Source: CAZZIQ01 sp964654355
GTDB taxonomy: Bacteria; Pseudomonadota; Gammaproteobacteria; GCF-002020875
Length of the DNA: 11,271 nucleotides
NCBI GenBank assembly: GCA_964654355.1
Contig: CAZZIQ010000038.1
Span: forward strand, 1-11,271
Reading direction: 5' to 3'
Below are positions 6,519-11,271 of this stretch, piece after piece (position 1 is the stretch's first letter; every line of letters begins with the position of its first letter). The notes beneath the pieces are model-generated. The model was not told the origin of the DNA and did no database searches. It was given only the letters and a program-made list of their open reading frames with translations. The translations under genes were made by a program, and so were the position numbers.

Positions 6519-7877
6519 GTGTGCGCGACGCCGGTTGTTGAGCGCTGGGAGGGCGATGCAGCACTGGATCTGCTGAGGCTGCATGCACTCAATCCTGAGC
6601 GCTATCCGTTTTTACTGGAAAGCGTCGCACAGAATAGGCGCATCGGCCGCTACGACATTCTGTTTGCTTTCCCACAAGAGCAGCTGAAAGGGGAAGCGGC
6701 CTTACAGACCCTCGCTCAAACTCCACTCTCAGGATCTTCGACGGAACCAAGTACGCACCTCCCGTTTGTGGGTGGCTGGTTTCTGTTTCTTCCTTACGAA
6801 CTCGCACAACACATCGAGCCCAGTCTGAGCGGCAAAGTGCCGGTTGCTGACTTGGATGTTCAGATGGTCCGTTGTCCAGCTGCCCTGATTCGGGATCACG
6901 ACGATCAGAGTCTGTGGCTGGTCAGCGAAGAGGATGCGCATCTTGCCGTCCTGCGTGCCGATCTCGCAGCTGCGATCGCTCACAAAGATGAAAATCAAAA
7001 TAGCTCGTGGGTGCAGGACCTCAATATTACTGAAGAGGAAGGTTCGGTCTACTGTGCGCAGGTTGAAGAAATCTTGGCCTACATCCGTGCGGGCGATGTG
7101 TTTCAGGTGAATCTATCGCGCGAGTGGACTGCACAACTACCGGACAATATCTCTGCTACGGCCCTATATCGTGCCTTGCGCAAGACCAATCCTGCACCAT
7201 TTGCGGCACTGGCTAGGTTTGAGGAGCTCACCATTCTGAGCTCATCCCCGGAGCGCTTGGTCGAAGTGTGGGATGGGGACGTCCAAACTCGACCCATCGC
7301 CGGGACGCGCCCGCGTGGCGTTTCTGTTGAGGCCGATGCGCAACTCGCGGCAGAGCTGCTTGCTCACCGTAAAGAACAAGCCGAACATGTGATGTTGATT
7401 GACCTTGAGCGTAACGATCTTGGTCGCGTGGCCGTTCCGGGAAGCGTTGAAGTGAATGAGCACATGGTCTTGGAAAGCTATGCCCATGTGCATCACATCG
7501 TGTCGAATGTGCGCGCCCGCTTGCGCGAAAACATTTCTGCGCTGGACGTCATTCGTGCAGTGTTCCCCGGCGGCACCATTACTGGCTGCCCGAAGGTGCG
7601 GTGTATGGAAATCATTGGCGAACTTGAGCAGTCACCTCGCGGGGTTTATACCGGTTCACTCGGCTATCTCGATCATCGTGGTCATCTCGATCTCAATATC
7701 TTGATTCGAACGCTAGAACTTCGCGGTGATCAAGTACGTTTTCGCACGGGCGCAGGGATCGTGGCGGATTCCCTTCCGGAAGCCGAGTTGGAAGAAACAC
7801 GAGCCAAGGCCAAGGGCTTGGTCAAGGGCCTATCCGCCGCGTTCATGTCGAAAAACCCGGACAATCTACGCGCATGA
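6519..7877 (+). CDS. pabB: aminodeoxychorismate synthase component I
   Basis: PabB converts chorismate plus ammonia (normally from the PabA glutaminase, not encoded here) to 4-amino-4-deoxychorismate for folate. The 452 residues form an N-terminal anthranilate-synthase-like region, with FLLES (31-35) in the tryptophan-site position and GGWFLFLPYELAQ (85-97), followed by the chorismate-binding domain. That domain has SSSPERL (241-247), IDLERNDLGRVA (294-305) and FPGGTITGCPKVR (349-361). The usual PIKGT motif of E. coli PabB reads PIAGT here (259-263, A261 in place of lysine), as in TrpE. Folate context (pabC directly downstream, ATGA overlap) favours PabB over TrpE. Translation starts at GTG 6519, the first codon after an in-frame TAA (6516-6518), with a poor Shine-Dalgarno. 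It lies 10 bases after fabF. Confidence 0.82.
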   Translation: MCATPVVERWEGDAALDLLRLHALNPERYPFLLESVAQNRRIGRYDILFAFPQEQLKGEAALQTLAQTPLSGSSTEPSTHLPFVGGWFLFLPYELAQHIEPSLSGKVPVADLDVQMVRCPAALIRDHDDQSLWLVSEEDAHLAVLRADLAAAIAHKDENQNSSWVQDLNITEEEGSVYCAQVEEILAYIRAGDVFQVNLSREWTAQLPDNISATALYRALRKTNPAPFAALARFEELTILSSSPERLVEVWDGDVQTRPIAGTRPRGVSVEADAQLAAELLAHRKEQAEHVMLIDLERNDLGRVAVPGSVEVNEHMVLESYAHVHHIVSNVRARLRENISALDVIRAVFPGGTITGCPKVRCMEIIGELEQSPRGVYTGSLGYLDHRGHLDLNILIRTLELRGDQVRFRTGAGIVADSLPEAELEETRAKAKGLVKGLSAAFMSKNPDNLRA

Positions 7878-8782
7878 CCGTAACGCCCTTTAGTACGACA
7901 TCCTTTTCCTGCGTGACCCGCATCCATGGTTGCACAGAGGAGGGCATTAATCCGACCGATCGAGGCCTTCGCTACGGCGATTCGTTGTTCGAAACCGTGG
8001 CTTATCGGGATGGCCAACTCGAGTGGCTCGATCGTCATCTGGCACGTTTATATGAAGGCGCCGAACGCCTGCAGATACATCTCGCGGATCCTGATGAGAT
8101 CCGAAAGCGCATCCTGTCGGATTTGACCTCCATGCTGGCCGAGGTAGGGAATCCGAGCGCGGCGGTGTTTCGCATCCAAGTCACGCGTGGCGTCGGCGGA
8201 CGTGGTTATGCCGTCTCCGGACAAGAACAATCCCTTTGGGTGCACAGCCTGCACCCTTGGCCATGGCTAGATGACCAGAGTGCACCCGTAGCTCCAGCAT
8301 CGGCGCGTGTTCGCTATTGCACACAAACCTTAGCAACGCAGCCAGCGCTCGCCGGTATCAAACATGGCAATCGCCTGGAGCAAGTGCTGGCCCGGCTGGA
8401 GTGGGGTAGCGAATTCGAGGAAGGCTTGATGTCCGATGCCGAGGGCCGGATCATCGAGGGCACGATGAGCAATCTATTCGTAGTACAGCAAGAAACCCTA
8501 CATACACCGGCGCTGGATCGCTGTGGAATCCGTGGCGTCATGCGCGGCATCGTGATCGACCTGGCGGAACAGCTAGGGGTCCCCGTGCATATCTCGACCC
8601 TCAATCGCGTGTTTCTTGAGCAAGTAAATTGCGCATTCCTCACCAATAGCCTTGCCGGGATCTGGCCGGTACATCAGCTTGACGGTCGCACGCTATCCGC
8701 GTCTGAATCCGATCAGGTCCTCTGCGCACAGCTCCAGCAGAGGCTCGATGAAGCGCGCCACAATCCGGAGCGCCTGTCATGA
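7874..8782 (+). CDS. pabC: aminodeoxychorismate lyase
   Basis: PabC is a fold-type IV PLP enzyme that eliminates pyruvate from aminodeoxychorismate to give p-aminobenzoate, completing the PabB reaction. The 302-residue protein is longer than E. coli PabC (269). Family marks are RGLRYGDSLFET (30-41), the PLP lysine K163 in GIKHGNRLEQVLAR, and EGTMSNLF (195-202), whose E196 contacts the cofactor ring nitrogen. Branched-chain or D-amino acid transaminases share this fold, but the KHGNRLEQ motif (E. coli KHLNRLEQ) and pairing with pabB support PabC. The start ATG overlaps the pabB stop (ATGA), implying translational coupling. Confidence 0.92.
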   Translation: MTVTPFSTTSFSCVTRIHGCTEEGINPTDRGLRYGDSLFETVAYRDGQLEWLDRHLARLYEGAERLQIHLADPDEIRKRILSDLTSMLAEVGNPSAAVFRIQVTRGVGGRGYAVSGQEQSLWVHSLHPWPWLDDQSAPVAPASARVRYCTQTLATQPALAGIKHGNRLEQVLARLEWGSEFEEGLMSDAEGRIIEGTMSNLFVVQQETLHTPALDRCGIRGVMRGIVIDLAEQLGVPVHISTLNRVFLEQVNCAFLTNSLAGIWPVHQLDGRTLSASESDQVLCAQLQQRLDEARHNPERLS

Positions 8783-9444
8783 ATTCGCTACACCCCAAAA
8801 ATCGTGGTTGGTTCCTTACGTTAGAAGGTGTGGAGGGCACCGGTAAGTCCACTAATCTTAGCTTCATCACCGACTATCTTCGTGACGCCGGGGTGGATTT
8901 GATCGTGACACGTGAGCCGGGTGGCACTGAGCTCGGGGAAGAGATACGCGAGCTGTTGCTCCGTCATCGCGAGGACGGCATGCATCCCGACACCGAGCTC
9001 TTACTGATGTTCGCGGCGCGTGCCGAGCATCTGCGTCGCAAGATTCAGCCTGCACTGGCTGCCGGGCAGTGGGTGTTGAGCGACCGGTTCACCGATGCGA
9101 CCTATGCTTATCAGGGCGGCGGCCGTGCACTCGATTTGGACCGTATCGCTATTCTTGAAGAATGGACGCAGGGCGTATTGCGTCCTGATGTCACCTTCCT
9201 GCTCGATTTGGATCCAGAAGTTGGTTTGGCGCGCGCAGCGAATCGCGCGGCATTAGATCGATTTGAGCAGGAAGACTTAGCGTTTTTTAAACGTGTACGT
9301 AGCGCTTATCAAAAGCGGGTCGAAGCACAGCCGGAGCGTTTCCGCGTCGTGGACGCGTCGCAAACGCTGGAAGAAGTCCAGGCTGACATCAAGGCGTATC
9401 TTGATGCCTTGCTGCAACATACCGGAATTCGTGATGACGGATAA
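8779..9444 (+). CDS. tmk: thymidylate kinase
   Basis: Tmk phosphorylates dTMP to dTDP for DNA synthesis. The 221 residues carry the P-loop GVEGTGKST (17-25), TREPGGT (44-50), the DRF motif (102-104) in LSDRFTDATYAYQGGGR, and a basic LID segment ARAANRAALDRFEQED (151-166). The arginines in the LID suggest a type II, E. coli-like enzyme. The N-terminus is several residues longer than that of E. coli Tmk. GGAG (8767-8770, spacing 8) supports ATG 8779, which overlaps the pabC stop by 4 bases. In E. coli mltG lies between pabC and tmk; here nothing does. The 3' end overlaps holB by 11 bases. Confidence 0.96.
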   Translation: MNSLHPKNRGWFLTLEGVEGTGKSTNLSFITDYLRDAGVDLIVTREPGGTELGEEIRELLLRHREDGMHPDTELLLMFAARAEHLRRKIQPALAAGQWVLSDRFTDATYAYQGGGRALDLDRIAILEEWTQGVLRPDVTFLLDLDPEVGLARAANRAALDRFEQEDLAFFKRVRSAYQKRVEAQPERFRVVDASQTLEEVQADIKAYLDALLQHTGIRDDG

Positions 9445-10420
9445 GTCTCTTGCTTATAGTGACTTGCCATGGCTGTGGCGCTACGGTCAGCAGATGGCTG
9501 CCGCGCTGGCGCAGGGAACGTTGGCGCATGCGTGGTTGCTGCAAGGCACTCAAGGCATTGGCAAGCACCTGCTCGCGGAACATCTTGCACAACTCATGCT
9601 CTGCGCTGCTCCGAGCCAAGATCAGCCTTGTGGTCAATGTCGCTCTTGTCAGCTGATTGCGGCGGGCACACACCCAGACAAGGTTGTGCTTGAACCGGAA
9701 GAAGCAGGGAAGCCAATCAAGATTGATGCGGTTCGTGAACTCGTCTCGCAATTGCAGCTCACGCCACAGGTCGCCAAGCGCAAAATGGTTCTGATTGATC
9801 CTGCCGAAGCGATGAATGTGAATGCCGCGAACGCTTTGCTTAAGACCTTAGAGGAACCGCCAGGAGCCGCGATCTTGCTGTTGATCAGTCACGCCCCGGG
9901 CCGCCTTTTGGCCACCATACGCAGTCGTTGTCAGAAGCTACAGATCGCGTCGCCTGCGCAGGATTCCCTCATGACGTGGTTACAACAACAGACGGGCAAG
10001 GGAGCAGATGAGGTTCGGGCAGCACTGCTGCAGAATACGGCGCCTTTGGCTGCCTATGCAGCCATTACCGAGGAGGTGGGGGATACACCCTCAGCCGATG
10101 CACTTGTGAACGATCTTCAGCGCCTTCACCAAGGCGCGGTTCCGGTGATCGAGGTGGCTGCGCGCTGGGCAGGACAAGAGGCTCGCCAAGGCCTCGCCTT
10201 GTGGCAGCGGGTCTTGGAACAAGACCTGCGTGCTCGCTCTAGCAACTCAGCACATTCCTTTCCACATCTATCCGCCACAGATTTGTTCCACATGTACGAT
10301 GTTTTACGGGATGCACAAGGCTGGCTTGCGGTACCTCTACAGCAGGCCTTGTTGTGGGAAGATCTATTCACCCGCTGGCAGCGTTTGCAGGCAAAGTCTG
10401 CGACGCGCCATGCCGCTTAA
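9434..10420 (+). CDS. holB: DNA polymerase III delta-prime subunit
   Basis: HolB is the delta-prime subunit of the clamp loader, which places the beta sliding clamp on DNA. The 328-residue length fits (E. coli 334). It shows AHAWLLQGTQGIGKHLLA (31-48, Walker-A-like), a zinc module C57...C66-x2-C69-x2-C72, LIDPAEAMNVNAANALLKTLEEPP (120-143), and the sensor/SRC segment SHAPGRLLATIRSRC (152-166). I chose ATG 9434: the open frame extends upstream to 9293, but that extension is a shadow of tmk, while MTDKSLAYSDLPWLW begins like family members. A GGA (9424-9426) lies upstream. Overlap with the tmk end suggests coupling. The C-terminal third is poorly conserved, as usual for HolB. Confidence 0.93.
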   Translation: MTDKSLAYSDLPWLWRYGQQMAAALAQGTLAHAWLLQGTQGIGKHLLAEHLAQLMLCAAPSQDQPCGQCRSCQLIAAGTHPDKVVLEPEEAGKPIKIDAVRELVSQLQLTPQVAKRKMVLIDPAEAMNVNAANALLKTLEEPPGAAILLLISHAPGRLLATIRSRCQKLQIASPAQDSLMTWLQQQTGKGADEVRAALLQNTAPLAAYAAITEEVGDTPSADALVNDLQRLHQGAVPVIEVAARWAGQEARQGLALWQRVLEQDLRARSSNSAHSFPHLSATDLFHMYDVLRDAQGWLAVPLQQALLWEDLFTRWQRLQAKSATRHAA

Positions 10421-10446
10421 TTTGTGAAGTCTAGTTAATCAATCGT

Positions 10447-11262
10447 ATGCAACTCGTCGACTCACATTGTCATCTCGATCATCTCGACGCCGAAGCGACG
10501 GGCAGTACCGCCGATGCGATACAGGTTGCTGCAGAACAGAATGTGGGTTGGATCCTGAATGTCTGTATCGACCTCAGCAATCGTGAGGCGGTACTCCACA
10601 ATGCGCAAACCTATTCGAACGTGTTTGCATCCGTCGGCGTGCATCCGAATGAAAAAGAATCAGACATGCCCGAGTTCGACCAGCTGGTTACTTGGGCGCA
10701 AGAGCCCAAGGTGGTCGCAGTGGGCGAAACCGGACTGGATTATCACTACCATCCTCAAGAAACCGCAGACTGGCAACGGGAACGTTTTGCGTTTCAGTGC
10801 CAGGCAGCCAAGGCGGCGCAACGACCGCTGATCGTGCATACGCGTGACGCGAAAGAAGACACGATTGAAATCCTCAAAAACGAGGGGGGCAGGGAGGCGG
10901 GCGGCGTCCTCCACTGCTTCACGGAAGACTGGGAAATGGCGAAAAAAGGCCTCGACCTTGGCTTCTATGTTTCCTTTTCTGGAATTGTGACCTTCCGTAC
11001 TGCGGAAACCCTGCGCGAAGTTGCGCGCAAGATGCCAGCAGACCGAATTTTGGTCGAAACCGATGCGCCATGGTTGGCGCCTGTGCCGCATCGCGGCAAG
11101 CCCAATCGACCGGCCTGGGTGCGCGATGTTGCCCAGTTCGTTGCCGACCTGCGCGGTCAGTCGCTGGATGCGTTCGCGCAGCAAACCACGGATAACTTCT
11201 TCCGTCTGTTCAAGACAGCTCAGCGCTTGGCACGTTCAGAGTACCAAGCTCAATCTCGTTAG
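10447..11262 (+). CDS. tatD: TatD family metal-dependent hydrolase (YcfH type)
   Basis: This 271-residue protein belongs to the TatD amidohydrolase-like family of metal-dependent DNases, and by position is the YcfH-type member. Metal ligands are visible: H7 and H9 in DSHCHLDH, E94 in AVGETGLDY, H131 in IVHTRDA, H156 in LHCFTEDW, and D206 in VETDAPWLAP. The C-terminal NFFRLF (195-200 region of the family end) is typical. It follows holB after 26 bases; no good Shine-Dalgarno is seen before ATG 10447. In Pseudomonas and Xanthomonas a pilZ gene often separates holB and tatD; it is absent here, as in E. coli. D-aminoacyl-tRNA deacylase activity reported for some family members cannot be judged from sequence. 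Confidence 0.93.
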   Translation: MQLVDSHCHLDHLDAEATGSTADAIQVAAEQNVGWILNVCIDLSNREAVLHNAQTYSNVFASVGVHPNEKESDMPEFDQLVTWAQEPKVVAVGETGLDYHYHPQETADWQRERFAFQCQAAKAAQRPLIVHTRDAKEDTIEILKNEGGREAGGVLHCFTEDWEMAKKGLDLGFYVSFSGIVTFRTAETLREVARKMPADRILVETDAPWLAPVPHRGKPNRPAWVRDVAQFVADLRGQSLDAFAQQTTDNFFRLFKTAQRLARSEYQAQSR

Positions 11263-11271
11263 TATCCATTC

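Noticed and set aside
9293..9433. N-terminal extension of holB within tmk
   Set aside because: The 47 added residues are basic and unlike any HolB N-terminus, and lie wholly inside the tmk reading region. ATG 9434 fits the family.
10660..11184. 174-residue open frame on the - strand
   Set aside because: It is antisense to tatD, which has all its metal-ligand motifs on the + strand. No independent support.
1..11271. Mobile elements, CRISPR arrays, tRNA/rRNA genes or a defence-type system
   Set aside because: Every long stretch is accounted for by conserved housekeeping genes on one strand. No repeats in array form, transposase motifs or structured RNA genes were seen.

Overview
This window is a housekeeping gene cluster. 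Every gene is on the + strand and coding density is very high. The order is yceD - rpmF - plsX - fabH - fabD - fabG - acpP - fabF - pabB - pabC - tmk - holB - tatD. This is the classic gammaproteobacterial fatty-acid-synthesis (fab) cluster with its usual ribosomal, folate, dTMP and DNA-polymerase neighbours. The protein sequences read as close relatives of E. coli/Pseudomonas/Xanthomonas homologues, and the presence of pabB beside pabC differs from E. coli. I therefore infer a gammaproteobacterium outside the Enterobacterales. Base composition looks moderate (mid-50s % GC by eye, not computed). Genus cannot be named from this window.

Layout: a strong sigma70-type promoter (9-37) lies at the left edge and drives yceD (23S rRNA accumulation factor) and rpmF (ribosomal protein L32). 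A 110-base leader with two hairpins separates these two genes. plsX, fabH, fabD and fabG follow with short gaps. acpP appears to be a separately controlled unit: it has its own candidate promoter (4803-4830), a 5' leader hairpin, and a convincing intrinsic terminator just downstream (5167-5199). fabF then has a leader with two mutually exclusive small hairpins. pabB, pabC, tmk and holB are packed with 4-base or 11-base overlaps, suggesting translational coupling. tatD closes the window.

How the genes work together: FabD loads malonyl groups onto ACP (AcpP). FabH starts chains from acetyl-CoA, FabG reduces the 3-keto intermediates, and FabF elongates. PlsX passes finished acyl chains from ACP into phospholipid synthesis as acyl-phosphate. 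PabB and PabC make p-aminobenzoate for folate, and folate in turn supports dTMP synthesis. Tmk phosphorylates dTMP to dTDP, and HolB is the delta-prime clamp-loader subunit. YceD and L32 serve ribosome assembly. The cluster thus couples membrane, ribosome and DNA synthesis.

I found no mobile element, CRISPR array, tRNA, rRNA or novel gene system. The points worth a second look are the absence of mltG between pabC and tmk, a TrpE-like active-site motif in PabB, and several leader or terminator structures around rpmF, plsX, acpP and fabF. No gene-free stretch exceeds 300 bases; the longest are 638-747, 4756-4898 and 5133-5263, each described below.
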